Positions 8,693 to 18,285 of a stretch of 64,000 bases of DNA are shown piece by piece; within the stretch, counting starts at the first letter, position 1, and every line of letters begins with the position of its first letter. Source of the DNA: Arthrobacter jiangjiafuii (GTDB taxonomy: Bacteria; Actinomycetota; Actinomycetes; Actinomycetales; Micrococcaceae); assembly GCF_018622995.1 (NCBI RefSeq), contig NZ_CP076022.1, positions 2,108,001 to 2,172,000 of the forward strand. Reading direction: 5' to 3'. The position numbers and the translations under genes are program-made. Below the pieces are notes generated by a model, which was given only the letters and a program-made list of their open reading frames with translations, did no database searches and was not told the DNA's origin.

Positions 8693-9121
8693 GTGTCGAA
8701 CACACGTCAGAACCACCAGCCCCACCCCGACGACCGGAGTTCCGGCGAGCGTCCCCTCTATCAGGGTGCTCCGGCCAACGCGCTGCCCCTGACGGCATCA
8801 GAAGACCGGCAATGGGCCACGATGGCGCATTTCGGCGGCATCCTGGGCTTCGTTCCGTCCCTGGTCATTTATCTGGTCTTCCGGGACCGCGGCCCGTTCA
8901 CCGCCCAGGAATCCAAGGAAGCACTGAACTTCACGCTTCCCCCCACCATCCTTGCGCTGCTGGCCTGGCTGCTGTCCTTCATCCCGGGAATCGGCTGGAT
9001 CTTTGCCATCATCAATGCGCTGCTCTGGGTGGCCATCGCCGTGTCCTCCGTGGTGGCAGGCATTGCGGTCAACCGCGGGCGGCCCTACCGTTACCGGCTG
9101 AACCTGCGCCGCATCCGCTGA
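8693..9121 (+). CDS. DUF4870 small membrane protein
   Basis: This 142-residue protein has a polar, proline-rich N-terminus of ~45 residues. Three hydrophobic segments follow: HFGGILGFVPSLVIYLVF, TILALLAWLLSFIPGIGWIF and IINALLWVAIAVSSVVAGIA. The order and the FTAQESKEALNF loop match DUF4870 membrane proteins, whose function is unknown. The GTG at 8693 has an AAAGGAAA site. A clear terminator follows the gene, so it is probably monocistronic. Confidence 0.82.
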   Translation: MSNTRQNHQPHPDDRSSGERPLYQGAPANALPLTASEDRQWATMAHFGGILGFVPSLVIYLVFRDRGPFTAQESKEALNFTLPPTILALLAWLLSFIPGIGWIFAIINALLWVAIAVSSVVAGIAVNRGRPYRYRLNLRRIR

Positions 9122-9138
9122 CAGTAGGAACCAAAGAC

Positions 9139-9181
9139 AAAGGCCCCGGGCCGGCATTGCTGCCGGTCAGGGGCCTTTTTG
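9139..9181 (+). terminator. Rho-independent terminator after the DUF4870 gene
   Basis: AAAGGCCCC at 9139-9147 pairs with GGGGCCTTTTT near 9170-9180 around an inner GCCGGC/GCCGGT pairing, and a T-run follows. It also faces the end of hemW and could work in both directions. Confidence 0.85.
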
Positions 9182-9205
9182 TGTTGCTGTGCGGGCTAGT
9201 CACCG

Positions 9206-10438
9206 CTAGTCCGGCAGCAGGCGGCGGACGACGGCGTCAGCCAGCAGGCGGCCCTTGGTAGTCAGCAGCACGCGTCCGGTCAGTGCCGCCTTCGGATCCA
9301 CCAGGCCGTCGGCCATCAGGCCCGCGACGGCAAGGCGCCCGGAGTCCTTCAGCCGGGAAAGCTCCAGCCCCTCGGCCAACCGCGTGCGCAGCATGACATC
9401 TTCCACGTACCGGGTTTCGGCGTCGAGCGTCTCGCGGCCCACAGCCGGAGATTCCCCGGCGCCCAGCCGCTGGGCGTAGGCGGTCGGGTGCTTGGCATTC
9501 CACCAGCGCACGCCGCCGGCGTGGGAATGCGCGCCGGGGCCGACGCCCCACCAGTCGTCGCTGCGCCAGTAGGCCAGGTTGTGCCGGCACTGGTCAGCGG
9601 GTGTGCGCGACCAGTTGCTCACTTCGTACCAGGACAGCCCTGCGGCGGTCATCAGTTCGTCGGCGAGCAGATATTTGTCCGCATGGTCGTCGTCGTCGAT
9701 CGGCGGGACTTCGCCGCGGCGCATCCGGGCGGCCAGCTTGGTGCCGTCCTCAATGATCAGCGCATAGGCCGAAATGTGGTCCGGCTCGTAGCTCAGAGCC
9801 TCTTTGACCGAGAATTCCCAGTCCGCCAGCGACTCCCCCGGCGTGCCGTAGATCAGGTCAACGCTCACCTTGAGTCCGGCGTCGCGCGCCCACTGCACGG
9901 CCAGCGGAACCCGTGACGGCGTGTGCGTGCGGTCCAGGACCGCCAGCACATGAGGTACGGCCGACTGCATGCCGAAGGAGACGCGGGTGAATCCGGCGTC
10001 GGCCAGCAGCTGCAGGGACTCCGGGGTGACCGAGTCGGGGTTGGCCTCGGTGGTGACCTCGGCGCCGGGAACCAGCCCCCATGCGCCGATGGCGGATTTC
10101 AGGATCCCGGCCAGGTCCTCGGCGGGCAGCAGCGTAGGCGTGCCGCCGCCGAAGAAGACGGTGCTGAGCGGACGGTCCGGCAGCCCTGAGGCCTTCAGGA
10201 CGCGGGCGGCCAGCGCCACTTCCTGCTGCGCTGTGCCGCCGTAGGCGGCCTGCGACGCCCCGCCGCCCAGTTCAGTGGCGGTGTAGGTATTGAAATCGCA
10301 GTAGCCGCAGCGGACGGAGCAGAACGGAATGTGGACGTAGAGTCCGAACTTCCGGTCCACTGCTCCTTCCGCTGCCTGGGCGGGCAGCAGTCCGTCTACG
10401 GGTGCCGGGTCCCCGAGGGGCAGTGCACTGGGTGTCAC
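9206..10438 (-). CDS. hemW: Radical SAM heme chaperone HemW (HemN-like)
   Basis: HemW is a radical SAM protein of the HemN family that binds heme and delivers it to target proteins. It is often misannotated as coproporphyrinogen III oxidase. In the 410 residues, the FeS motif CSVRCGYC sits in [17 protein letters not shown], lacking the fourth cysteine (CxxxCxxCxC) that marks true HemN. GGGTPTLL and the C-terminal HemN domain ([18 protein letters not shown]) follow. The GTG at 10438 overlaps the lepA stop (GTGA), the usual lepA-hemW coupling. Confidence 0.9.
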   Translation of the reverse strand: MTPSALPLGDPAPVDGLLPAQAAEGAVDRKFGLYVHIPFCSVRCGYCDFNTYTATELGGGASQAAYGGTAQQEVALAARVLKASGLPDRPLSTVFFGGGTPTLLPAEDLAGILKSAIGAWGLVPGAEVTTEANPDSVTPESLQLLADAGFTRVSFGMQSAVPHVLAVLDRTHTPSRVPLAVQWARDAGLKVSVDLIYGTPGESLADWEFSVKEALSYEPDHISAYALIIEDGTKLAARMRRGEVPPIDDDDHADKYLLADELMTAAGLSWYEVSNWSRTPADQCRHNLAYWRSDDWWGVGPGAHSHAGGVRWWNAKHPTAYAQRLGAGESPAVGRETLDAETRYVEDVMLRTRLAEGLELSRLKDSGRLAVAGLMADGLVDPKAALTGRVLLTTKGRLLADAVVRRLLPD

Positions 10439-12288
10439 TTCTTGGCTTTGTCCTTGGATTCGTCGGAGGAAAGGGCAGCAACGAAGGCTTCCTGGGGAAC
10501 CTCGACGCGGCCCACCATCTTCATGCGCTTCTTGCCTTCCTTCTGCTTTTCGAGCAGCTTGCGCTTACGGCTGATGTCGCCGCCGTAGCACTTGGCCAGC
10601 ACGTCCTTGCGGATGGCGCGGATGGATTCGCGGGCGATGATCCGGGAGCCGATGGCCGCCTGGATGGGCACCTCGAACTGCTGGCGCGGAATCAGTTCGC
10701 GGAGCTTGCCGGTCATCATGACGCCGTAGGAGTACGCCTTGTCCTTGTGCGTGATGGAGCTGAAGGCGTCCACCTGTTCGCCCTGGAGCAGGATGTCCAC
10801 CTTGACCAGGTCGGCGACCTGTTCGCCGTCGGCCTTCCAGTCCAGCGAGGCGTAGCCGCGGGTCTTGGATTTGAGGATGTCGAAGAAGTCGAAAACGATC
10901 TCGGCCAGCGGCAGGCGGTACCGGATTTCCACCCGATCCTCGGAGAGATAGTCCATGCCGCCCAGGACGCCGCGGCGGGCCTGGCACAGCTCCATGATGG
11001 CACCGACAAATTCGTTCGGCGCCAGGATCGTGGCCGAGACCATCGGCTCGCGGACCTCTTTGATCTTGCCTTCGGGGTACTCGCTGGGGTTGGTCACCGT
11101 GACCACCTTCTTGTCCTCCAGCGTCACCTCGTACTCCACGTTGGGTGCGGTGGAGATCAGGTCCAGGTTGTACTCACGCTCGAGCCGTTCGCGGGTGATT
11201 TCCAGGTGCAGCAGGCCCAGGAAGCCCACGCGGAAGCCGAAGCCCAGCGCCGCGGACGTCTCGGGTTCGTACACCAGCGCGGCATCATTGAGCATCAGCT
11301 TTTCCAGCGCGTCGCGCAGCACCGGATAGTCGGCGCCGTCGATGGGATACAGCCCGGAGAACACCATGGGCTTCGGGTCGGCGTAGCCGGGCAGCGATTC
11401 CGACGCCGGCTTGGCCAGGTTGGTGACCGTGTCACCGACCTTGGACAGGCGCACGTCCTTCACGCCGGTGATCAGGTAGCCCACCTCGCCGACGCCCAGG
11501 CCCTTGGACGGGGTCGGTTCCGGAGAGCTGACACCGATTTCGAGGAGTTCATGGCTGGCCCGGGTGGACATCATCTGGATCCGCTCGCGCGGGGACAGCG
11601 AGCCGTCGATCACGCGGACATAGGTAACGACTCCACGGTAGGTGTCATAGACGGAGTCGAAGATCATGGCACGGGCGGGAGCGTTGGGGTCACCCTGCGG
11701 TGCCGGGATCTCGCGGACAATCTGGTCCAGCAGGGCTTCGACGCCAACACCGGTCTTGCCGGAGACCCGCAGTACGTCGGCGGGATCGCCGCCGATCAGC
11801 TTCGCCAGTTCCTCGGCGTACTTCTCGGGCTGGGCTGCCGGCAGGTCGATCTTGTTCAGCACCGGAATGATCGTCAGGTCGTTTTCCATCGCCAGGTACA
11901 GGTTCGCCAGCGTCTGCGCCTCGATGCCCTGGGCGGCGTCCACCAGCAGCACTGCGCCCTCGCAGGCGGCCAGGGAGCGGGAGACCTCATAAGTGAAGTC
12001 CACGTGGCCCGGAGTGTCGATCATGTTCAGGGCGTAGGACTCGCCGTCGACCTCCCACGGCATGCGCACGGCCTGGGACTTGATGGTGATGCCGCGTTCG
12101 CGCTCGATATCCATCCGGTCCAGGTACTGGGCCTTCATGTTCCGGTGCTCCACCACGCCGGTGGACTGGAGCATGCGGTCGGCCAGGGTGGACTTGCCGT
12201 GGTCGATGTGGGCGATGATGCAGAAATTTCTGATGATCGCCGGATCCGTCGCGGCAGGCACCGGTGAGAAGCGGGCCATAGGTGACAC
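10435..12288 (-). CDS. lepA: Elongation factor 4 (LepA)
   Basis: LepA is a ribosome-associated translational GTPase that acts during initiation or back-translocation. The 617-residue product has G1 AHIDHGKST, switch [17 protein letters not shown]4 NKIDLP, EF-2-like domains, and the LepA-specific C-terminal region ending in a basic KDKAKK tail. The frame is open further upstream. The GTG at 12288 (MSPMARF) has AAAGGA about 10 bases before it and fits the family length. The ATG at 12279 is the alternative. Confidence 0.95.
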   Translation of the reverse strand: MSPMARFSPVPAATDPAIIRNFCIIAHIDHGKSTLADRMLQSTGVVEHRNMKAQYLDRMDIERERGITIKSQAVRMPWEVDGESYALNMIDTPGHVDFTYEVSRSLAACEGAVLLVDAAQGIEAQTLANLYLAMENDLTIIPVLNKIDLPAAQPEKYAEELAKLIGGDPADVLRVSGKTGVGVEALLDQIVREIPAPQGDPNAPARAMIFDSVYDTYRGVVTYVRVIDGSLSPRERIQMMSTRASHELLEIGVSSPEPTPSKGLGVGEVGYLITGVKDVRLSKVGDTVTNLAKPASESLPGYADPKPMVFSGLYPIDGADYPVLRDALEKLMLNDAALVYEPETSAALGFGFRVGFLGLLHLEITRERLEREYNLDLISTAPNVEYEVTLEDKKVVTVTNPSEYPEGKIKEVREPMVSATILAPNEFVGAIMELCQARRGVLGGMDYLSEDRVEIRYRLPLAEIVFDFFDILKSKTRGYASLDWKADGEQVADLVKVDILLQGEQVDAFSSITHKDKAYSYGVMMTGKLRELIPRQQFEVPIQAAIGSRIIARESIRAIRKDVLAKCYGGDISRKRKLLEKQKEGKKRMKMVGRVEVPQEAFVAALSSDESKDKAKK

Positions 12289-12479
12289 TGTGGCGGTTCC
12301 TTTACTGTTCACAGGAGCAAAGCGGCGGCCGCGGGCTGAGGCCGCGGGCCGGAACCGGACAAGGCGCGGTTCATCGGTTTTTCCTGATGGATTACATGCT
12401 GAATTAACAGTCTCCCACGAATGCCGGCCCGGGCTGGAACTGCGGAACGTCTTTGCACAGAACGTAATAGCGTAGGGAG

Positions 12480-13028
12480 ATGTCCTCAAACCGTTCCCTC
12501 CTGTCCCTGCTCCGTTCGGCCCTGCGCCTGCTCACCCGTCCGGGCAGCACGCCGCCGGCGACGCGCCGGACCCGGACTCAGCCTTCACGCACGTCCAGGG
12601 CCACGCCGTCGGGCACGTCCCGGCCTCAGCCGTCACGCGCCTACCCCGGCGACTATTCAGGCAAGGTCACCCCGGTCTACGCCCCGACGCCGGACAGCTC
12701 GCCTGATCCCGGAGAAGTGGTCTGGGCCTGGGTGCCCTATGAGGACGACTACTCACAGGGCAAGGACCGCCCGGTGCTACTGATCGGGCGCTCGGGATCC
12801 CGGCTGCTGGCCCTGATGATGACCAGCCGCGACCGGAACAACGGCCGGGAATCGGACCCCGATTACGTGGACGTCGGCACGGGGCCTTGGGATTCCCAGG
12901 GCCGGCCAAGCGAAGTAAAGCTGGACCGCGTGCTGCAGCTGGACCCGAACGCCGTCCGGCGGCAGGGTGCGGTTCTCCCCCGCGCCGCGTTTGACCGGGT
13001 AGCCCGGGGCCTTGCCGCCGTGCGCTGA
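12480..13028 (+). CDS. PemK/MazF-like protein with a disordered N-terminal extension, no antitoxin partner
   Basis: This is a 182-residue protein. Residues 1-75 are rich in Ser, Thr, Pro and Arg and look disordered. Residues ~77-182 have the PemK/MazF pattern: [14 protein letters not shown], then [22 protein letters not shown] and [13 protein letters not shown]. MazF-type proteins are mRNA endoribonuclease toxins, but here no small antitoxin gene precedes or follows. Divergent lepA is 190 bases away and rpsT follows. A housekeeping or decayed role is therefore possible. The ATG at 12480 has GTAGGGAG directly upstream. Confidence 0.72.
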   Translation: MSSNRSLLSLLRSALRLLTRPGSTPPATRRTRTQPSRTSRATPSGTSRPQPSRAYPGDYSGKVTPVYAPTPDSSPDPGEVVWAWVPYEDDYSQGKDRPVLLIGRSGSRLLALMMTSRDRNNGRESDPDYVDVGTGPWDSQGRPSEVKLDRVLQLDPNAVRRQGAVLPRAAFDRVARGLAAVR

Positions 13029-13199
13029 GAGCCAACGGGCCATCTCCCCCAACTTCTGCTAACATTTATTGCTGTGTGTCCGCGCAGGTCGACGGGCACT
13101 TCAGTTCAGGCGCCATTACGGTATCCCCACGCCGCTCAGTCAATGTCTGGGCTGAAATTCCCTCACCGACCAAGTCCGCAATACAAAGAGAGTTTATAA

Positions 13200-13460
13200 G
13201 TGGCCAATATTAAGTCCCAGAAGAAGCGCATCCTCACCAACGAGAAGGCGCGCATGCGTAACAACTCGGTGAAGTCCGAGCTGAAGACCGCAATCCGCTC
13301 CGTTGACGCTGCCCTCAAGGCCAGCGACAAGGATGCAGCAGTCGCAGCGGTGGCCAACGCCAGCCGCAAGCTGGACAAGGCCGTCAGCAAGGGTGTTATC
13401 CACAAGAACAACGCAGCCAACCGCAAGTCGGCCATCTCCAAGAAGGTCAACGCGCTCTAA
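13200..13460 (+). CDS. rpsT: 30S ribosomal protein S20
   Basis: S20 is a primary 16S rRNA-binding protein of the small subunit. The 86-residue basic product begins [18 protein letters not shown] and ends [13 protein letters not shown], both typical of S20. The start is GTG at 13200, preceded by AAAGAGAG. An intergenic region of ~170 bases upstream should contain its promoter and leader. A strong terminator follows. Confidence 0.96.
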   Translation: MANIKSQKKRILTNEKARMRNNSVKSELKTAIRSVDAALKASDKDAAVAAVANASRKLDKAVSKGVIHKNNAANRKSAISKKVNAL

Positions 13461-13502
13461 GCAGTCGTGTTTTAGGCAGTTGTTCTTGCCCTAGTCTTCA
13501 TC

Positions 13503-13541
13503 AGTCCGGCCGGTCCCTTCGGGGGCCGGCCGGACTGCTTT
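13503..13541 (+). terminator. Strong hairpin terminator after rpsT
   Basis: AGTCCGGCCGGTCCC at 13503-13517 is closed by a TTC loop and pairs with the complementary GC-rich arm at 13521-13536, followed by GCTTTAA. The T-run is short, but the stem is nearly perfect and directly follows rpsT, facing holA. Confidence 0.85.
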
Positions 13542-13602
13542 AACCGGTTCCAACCCGGCTCACCCGGGCTGGCCAGGCTCCTGCTTCCTGCGGAGCTCCC
13601 GC

Positions 13603-14640
13603 TTAGCGTCCTGCGGCGGCCAGCGAGATCACGGTCACGGCGTGCTCCACGGCGTACACCGGATCCCGCCCGGCACCCTTGACCTGCGCGTCGGCTTCCG
13701 CCAAGACCTGGACCGCCTTGATCAGGCCTTCCTGGGACCAGTGCTGGGCGTCGCGGCGGGCCTGGTCGACCTGCCAGGGTGCCATACCCAGTTCCTTGGC
13801 CATGGCGGCGGAGGATCCGCGAAGGTTCGCCACTTTCGCCACCGCCCGCACCTTCATGGCCAGGGCACCCACCAGCGGCACCGGATCGACGCCGGTGTCC
13901 AGGGCGTGGCGGAGCATGGACAGGGCCTGGCCTCCGCGTCCGGCCAGGGCGGCATCAGCGACTTTGAAGGCCGTGGCCTCGACCCGCCCGCCGTAGTACT
14001 TCTCCACCAGCTCCTCGGTGATTTCGCCGCTGGAATCATTGATCAGCTGCCGGCAGGCGGCTGCCAGATCCGCCAGTTTGGAACCGACCGCTGCGACCAG
14101 GGCGCGCGACGCCGCGGGATCGATCCGCCGTCGTGCCGCCTTGAACTCCGTCGCCACGAATTCCAGCTTTTCGGTGTCCTTCTTGAACGGCTGGCAATCA
14201 ACCACGGGAGCTCCGGCAGCCTTTACGGCGTCCAGCAGTTTCTTGCCGCGGTTTCCGCCGCCGTGGTGCAGGACGAGCACCGCATCCGGAGCAGGATCAG
14301 TGAGGTAGCCGAGGGTGTCAACGAGGAACTCTTCATTCATCGTCGCCAGGTTGGTCGCCTCAATGATCTTGGCCTCGCCGAACAGCGATGGGCTGGAGTG
14401 CAGTGTCAGTTCACCGGCGGCGTAGGTGGCCGCATCCATCCGGACCAGTTCCGTGTCCGGCTGGTTCTCGCGCAGGATGGTGCGGATCCGCTCCATCGCC
14501 CGGCTTGCCAGATAGTCTTCCGGCCCGCTGAGCAGTACCACCGGTGCGGGTTCGACCTCGCGCCAGGAGACCGTCTTGCCCGCTGATTTGCCGGCGGTCT
14601 TCGAGGTGCTGCGTTTGGAAGAGGGGACGGCCGGATTCAC
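13603..14640 (-). CDS. holA: DNA polymerase III subunit delta
   Basis: HolA is the delta subunit of the clamp loader and opens the beta sliding clamp. The 345-residue product starts with a Ser/Lys-rich leader of ~25 residues, then PVVLLSGPEDYLASRAMERI and DAVLVLHHGGGNRGKKLLDA. The C-terminal collar helices (QALSMLRHALDTGVDPVPLVGAL) are family-typical. The GTG at 14640 has AGGAG about 12 bases upstream. It follows comEC by 92 bases, the usual actinobacterial comEA-comEC-holA order. Confidence 0.92.
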   Translation of the reverse strand: MNPAVPSSKRSTSKTAGKSAGKTVSWREVEPAPVVLLSGPEDYLASRAMERIRTILRENQPDTELVRMDAATYAAGELTLHSSPSLFGEAKIIEATNLATMNEEFLVDTLGYLTDPAPDAVLVLHHGGGNRGKKLLDAVKAAGAPVVDCQPFKKDTEKLEFVATEFKAARRRIDPAASRALVAAVGSKLADLAAACRQLINDSSGEITEELVEKYYGGRVEATAFKVADAALAGRGGQALSMLRHALDTGVDPVPLVGALAMKVRAVAKVANLRGSSAAMAKELGMAPWQVDQARRDAQHWSQEGLIKAVQVLAEADAQVKGAGRDPVYAVEHAVTVISLAAAGR

Positions 14641-14732
14641 AGCGAACAGACTCCTGGGGTGGGAACAACGACAAACGGGTAAGGCGACACTCCAACATTA
14701 CCCGTCCAGCCGATTCGTCCGCCTCGGACCCT

Positions 14733-17450
14733 TTAGCGCCCATCCAGCCCGCCGACTCTCAACGTCTTCCCGTCCATATCCAAGCTGATCGAGCCCAGCA
14801 GATCGGTGCGCGCCACAGTGGTTCCGGTGTCCTCCAGTGCGGAGAGGATGGCCGGTCCCGGGTGGCCGTAGTCATTGTCAGCTCCCACCGAGATCAGTGC
14901 CACGCGAGGCCTGAGTTGCGTGATCAGCGCGGTCCCGCCGTTCCTCGCGCCGTGGTGTGGCACCTTGAGGACATCCACGCCGTCGGCCCTCAGCCAGGCA
15001 TTACGAGACAGCAGGGTGAGGGCGGCGTCCTCCTCAATGTCCCCGGTGAGCAGCATCGTGAGCCGGGGTTCCGCCGGTTGCGCATCAGGCTCCGGATCGA
15101 CTGTGACCAGGACGACGGCGCTGGCGTCGTTTTCGGTGGCCTGCGGGCTGTTGCTGGGCGGCCAGAGGACATCCCACTTCACCGGACCCGCCTGCGCCGA
15201 CATGCCCTCCGTCAGCCGGGTCAGCTCCGCTCCGGATCCCTTCAGCAGTGCGTCCAACTGCGGGGGAAGCTCCGCCTCAGCCGTGGAAAAGGCGATCCGG
15301 TGCACTTCACGCTGGCGCAGCACTCCCTCTGTTCCTCCGTAGTGGTCCAAGTGGGCGTGGGTCAGGATCAGCAGGTCAACCGTATTGACCCCTAGCCGGT
15401 TCAGGCACCCGTCCATCGCCTCCGGGTCGGGACCTGCGTCAATGACCAGCGCGCTGTGCTCCGCCGTCCGCACCACGAGCCCGTCTCCCTGTCCGACGTC
15501 GCAGACCACCGCGCTCCACCCCGGCGGCGCCGGACCGGGCATCAGGTAGGTCCAGGCGGCCACAGCTGCCGGCGGCAGAAGCAGCAGCGCCACGGCCAGC
15601 GGAACCGCGGCTGTCAGGTCGACTGGCGGACAGCCCCTCCCGCGGGGCCTGCCTGCGCTTGCCGCACTGGATGCATTTGCTGTCTCTCCTGCGCTTACTG
15701 TGCTTCCCGCCTTTCCCGCCCGGAGGACAACCCAGATGACCGCGACGCCGGCGCCGGCCATCAACACCACCCCAGTTGCGCCTCCCGGCCAGGGCAGGAG
15801 GGCACCGGGCAGCGAGCTGAAGAACCGGGCAACGAACGAGGTCCATGCGGCTCCCGCTCCGGCGGCCAGTAAAAGCGGTGCGGCCAGCGGCGGTAGGGCA
15901 GCCGTCAGCACGGCCGCTGCCATGCCGGCCACGGTCACCAGCGGGATCACGGGTGCGGCAACAATGTTGGCCGGCAGGGAGTAGGCCGGCACCTGCGGCT
16001 GCAGCAGCACCAGGACCGGTGAGCAGAACAGCTGCGCGGCCAGCGGAACGGCCAGGGCTGCGGCAAGCGGCCACGGCATCCGACGCGACAGCAGTTCCGT
16101 CAGCCGCGGGCCCAGCAGGATCAGTCCCGACGTCGCGAGCACCGAGAGGATAAACGCGTAACTGCCGCTGAGCCAGGGATCCACCGCCAGCAGGACAGTG
16201 ATGGACAGGCTCAGCAGGGCCGCCGGTAATTTGCCCCGGCCGGAGAGCACCGCAAGCGTTCCCAGCCCGCCCATCACGGCCGCCCGCAGGACGCTGGCAT
16301 CCGGACGCACCACCAGGACGAAACCCACCAGCGCGAGCACTCCCGCCGCCGATGCCACGGCCCGGGGCAGCCGCACCGACCGGACCGTGAGGAAAACGAA
16401 CGCCAGGAGATAACCGCAATTGGCTCCGGATACAGCGGTAAGGTGCGTCAGCCCGGTGTTTTGCATCGCCGCTTCGAGGTCTTTATCCAAAGTGCTCCGG
16501 TCCCCCAGGACCATGCCCGGCAGCAGCCCGGCAGCATCCTCCCCCAGCATGTCGGCCTGCCCGGCAGCTGCTTGTGCAAAGGCCACGCGGATCTCTGCGG
16601 TCTGTCCGTACCACCCGCCCGCCGGTTCAACGTCCGGGGTTCCGTTTGCATACAGCAATGCCACCGCCCGCTCCCCCGGCCCGGCTGCCTGAAGGTTGCC
16701 AGCGGCAGAGAAACGGTCGCCAAGATGGACGTCTGCGAAGCCGCCGCCGCCCAGCACGAGCACTGTCGCCGCCGCACCGAACCGCTCGCCGCCTGCCGTG
16801 GCTTCCGTCAGGACCGCCTCCACTGCGTATCGGGACCCGCCGTCAAAGCGGTCGGAAGCCACCGCCCGGGCATCAGTTGAAGCGCGAAACTCACCGGTGA
16901 TTGACGCTCCGGCCGAGATGGCGGGACCAATGGGGCCGGCAGTGCGTTCAGCCACAAGCACGCCGGCACCCACACAGACCATGCCCGCTGCCGCCAAGGG
17001 GGCAGCCACAGTCCGGGCAAGACGTCCGGCCAGGGGAAAGAGGCGTGTTCCCGGGGCTGAGGGAATCAGGGCCAGGACCAGCGACAGCGCCGCGGTTCCG
17101 GCCAGGACTGCCGCGGCTATGCAGGCTCCACGGCTTCCCGCCCGCACTGCCAGCGCAGCGGCAACCCAGGATGCGGCAGCCACCGGCACCAGCCGCAACT
17201 CCAACAACGGATAGACACTTGTCCGGGCAGAGCCCCCTTTTGGCATGACCGCCCGGATCCGTTGCAGCACCGCTGTCGCCGCCGGGCGAAGGCCGCCCGC
17301 GCGACGGGCAGCCGGAAACTCCTGCCTCCCCCGCTGAACCTCGTCGTTTCGACCCACTGCGGCTGTGGCGTAACGGTCCCAGCGGCTGCGCCGACTGTTT
17401 CGACCTCCAAAGGTCCCCGCGTCATCGTCAGGAATGTCAGGGGTCGGCAT
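14733..17450 (-). CDS. comEC: ComEC/Rec2 DNA-uptake channel with C-terminal metallo-beta-lactamase domain
   Basis: ComEC forms the inner-membrane channel for transforming DNA. The 905-residue product has a basic N-terminus, several hydrophobic helices to ~residue 250, and the competence domain with GMVLGDRS and LTHLTAVSGANCGYLLAFVF. After more helices comes a metallo-beta-lactamase domain with THAHLDHYGG and a second metal-binding stretch (KVPHHGARNGG). It looks intact. Its start lies 8 bases downstream of a wrecked comEA remnant, and the intact comEA is 3.2 kb upstream, so its normal operon has been interrupted. Confidence 0.92.
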   Translation of the reverse strand: MPTPDIPDDDAGTFGGRNSRRSRWDRYATAAVGRNDEVQRGRQEFPAARRAGGLRPAATAVLQRIRAVMPKGGSARTSVYPLLELRLVPVAAASWVAAALAVRAGSRGACIAAAVLAGTAALSLVLALIPSAPGTRLFPLAGRLARTVAAPLAAAGMVCVGAGVLVAERTAGPIGPAISAGASITGEFRASTDARAVASDRFDGGSRYAVEAVLTEATAGGERFGAAATVLVLGGGGFADVHLGDRFSAAGNLQAAGPGERAVALLYANGTPDVEPAGGWYGQTAEIRVAFAQAAAGQADMLGEDAAGLLPGMVLGDRSTLDKDLEAAMQNTGLTHLTAVSGANCGYLLAFVFLTVRSVRLPRAVASAAGVLALVGFVLVVRPDASVLRAAVMGGLGTLAVLSGRGKLPAALLSLSITVLLAVDPWLSGSYAFILSVLATSGLILLGPRLTELLSRRMPWPLAAALAVPLAAQLFCSPVLVLLQPQVPAYSLPANIVAAPVIPLVTVAGMAAAVLTAALPPLAAPLLLAAGAGAAWTSFVARFFSSLPGALLPWPGGATGVVLMAGAGVAVIWVVLRAGKAGSTVSAGETANASSAASAGRPRGRGCPPVDLTAAVPLAVALLLLPPAAVAAWTYLMPGPAPPGWSAVVCDVGQGDGLVVRTAEHSALVIDAGPDPEAMDGCLNRLGVNTVDLLILTHAHLDHYGGTEGVLRQREVHRIAFSTAEAELPPQLDALLKGSGAELTRLTEGMSAQAGPVKWDVLWPPSNSPQATENDASAVVLVTVDPEPDAQPAEPRLTMLLTGDIEEDAALTLLSRNAWLRADGVDVLKVPHHGARNGGTALITQLRPRVALISVGADNDYGHPGPAILSALEDTGTTVARTDLLGSISLDMDGKTLRVGGLDGR

Positions 17451-17458
17451 CGGACGGC

Positions 17459-17615
17459 CTACACCGTTATCAGTGGAAGAAGGGCCACCAGCATGGCCTC
17501 ACCGCCCGGTGTCCCGCCCCGATAGGCAAAAGCCGCCGATCGGGTGGTCCGGATCGATCACTGCTGAATCGATCACTGCTGAGGAGGGTTCGGTGTCCCA
17601 ACGGTGCTCTGCCAT
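17459..17615 (-). pseudogene. comEA: Gutted comEA remnant directly upstream of comEC
   Basis: The start (ATG 17615, MAEHRWDTEPS) and the end (EAMLVALLPLITV, stop at 17459) match the first and last residues of the intact ComEA at 20631-21464. The ~250 residues between are gone and the two ends lie in different frames. The middle includes a 15-base tandem duplication (CAGCAGTGATCGATY twice). Similarity to the intact copy continues upstream of the ATG to about 17715. Third-position differences from the intact copy suggest that this is not a very recent duplicate. This was presumably the native comEA of comEC. Confidence 0.85.
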
Positions 17616-17736
17616 GTCCCGAACCTAATTCCGGCGAAAGGGCCCACCCAAAGGCAGCTCTCTGTTGTGGAAATACACAGGCGTGGGCGGGGCCGGCCGC
17701 TCCTGTGCAGGAACCACCTATGAGGCGGGAGGGCTA

Positions 17737-18285
17737 TTAGAAATCCCCGCCTGGGTAGGTGCCCTCGGGCAAGGTGAAGCACGCAGACCCTGACGCGATA
17801 CGGATTTCGTTTGGGGAGAATCCTTCGGAGACGAGATGACTCTCCCCTGGAGCAGGCGGGTCGATCTGGATCCGATAGTCTTCATTTATATCCCTATCGA
17901 CGGATACTTCGGTTCCGTTCGCCCGGTAGTGGGCTTCGATGGCTCGCACGATGGGCTCTATCTCGGTTCCTTCGGCGACCGTGACCGTCGTTGAAGCAGC
18001 CCAGTGGTGCTGGGTCTTATTGCAGGACAGAAGCACGCCCGTCTGCTGTTGATCGATTGAGAGAACAGCATCCTTCGGGATCAGTGCGGCGATCTCCCGT
18101 TCCATGGCCTGGGTGTGGGCTTTGGCTTCCTGCCAGGTGAGTTCAGCGTTCATCGGTTCCTTCTGTGTTTGAGCAGCCGTTGGCGCAGGTGGCTCGGTTG
18201 AACTCGCGTTTGGGTTTCCGGCACAACCGGCAAGCCCTAGCAGACCCACCAGCAACAACGTCATGGCACCGCTCCACGCCCTCAT
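17737..18285 (-). CDS. Small lipoprotein, copy A of a tandem family
   Basis: This 182-residue predicted lipoprotein has the lipobox GLAGC with the lipidated Cys at 21, followed by a Thr/Pro-rich spacer and a folded domain. That domain shares LTWQEAKAxTQAMExEIA, an xIPxD segment, TxVTVAEGTEIEPIVRAI and IASGSACF with the copy at 18958-19497. I recognise no named family. Its ATG overlaps the stop of the upstream hydrolase remnant by 4 bases (ATGA), as in the other module. The coupling suggests that the lipoprotein works with, or protects against, the hydrolase. The function is unknown. Confidence 0.72.
   Translation of the reverse strand: MRAWSGAMTLLLVGLLGLAGCAGNPNASSTEPPAPTAAQTQKEPMNAELTWQEAKAHTQAMEREIAALIPKDAVLSIDQQQTGVLLSCNKTQHHWAASTTVTVAEGTEIEPIVRAIEAHYRANGTEVSVDRDINEDYRIQIDPPAPGESHLVSEGFSPNEIRIASGSACFTLPEGTYPGGDF

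Noticed and set aside
10402-12267. 621-codon plus-strand frame opposite lepA
   Set aside because: Mirror frame of a clear LepA gene; no recognisable domain or ribosome-binding site.
12290-13060. Type II toxin-antitoxin pair at the PemK-like gene
   Set aside because: No antitoxin-sized frame with a ribosome-binding site lies on either side.
17616-17736. Small RNA or separate gene between the comEA remnant and lipoprotein A
   Set aside because: The stretch resembles the DNA upstream of the intact comEA and is best read as part of the duplicated promoter region.
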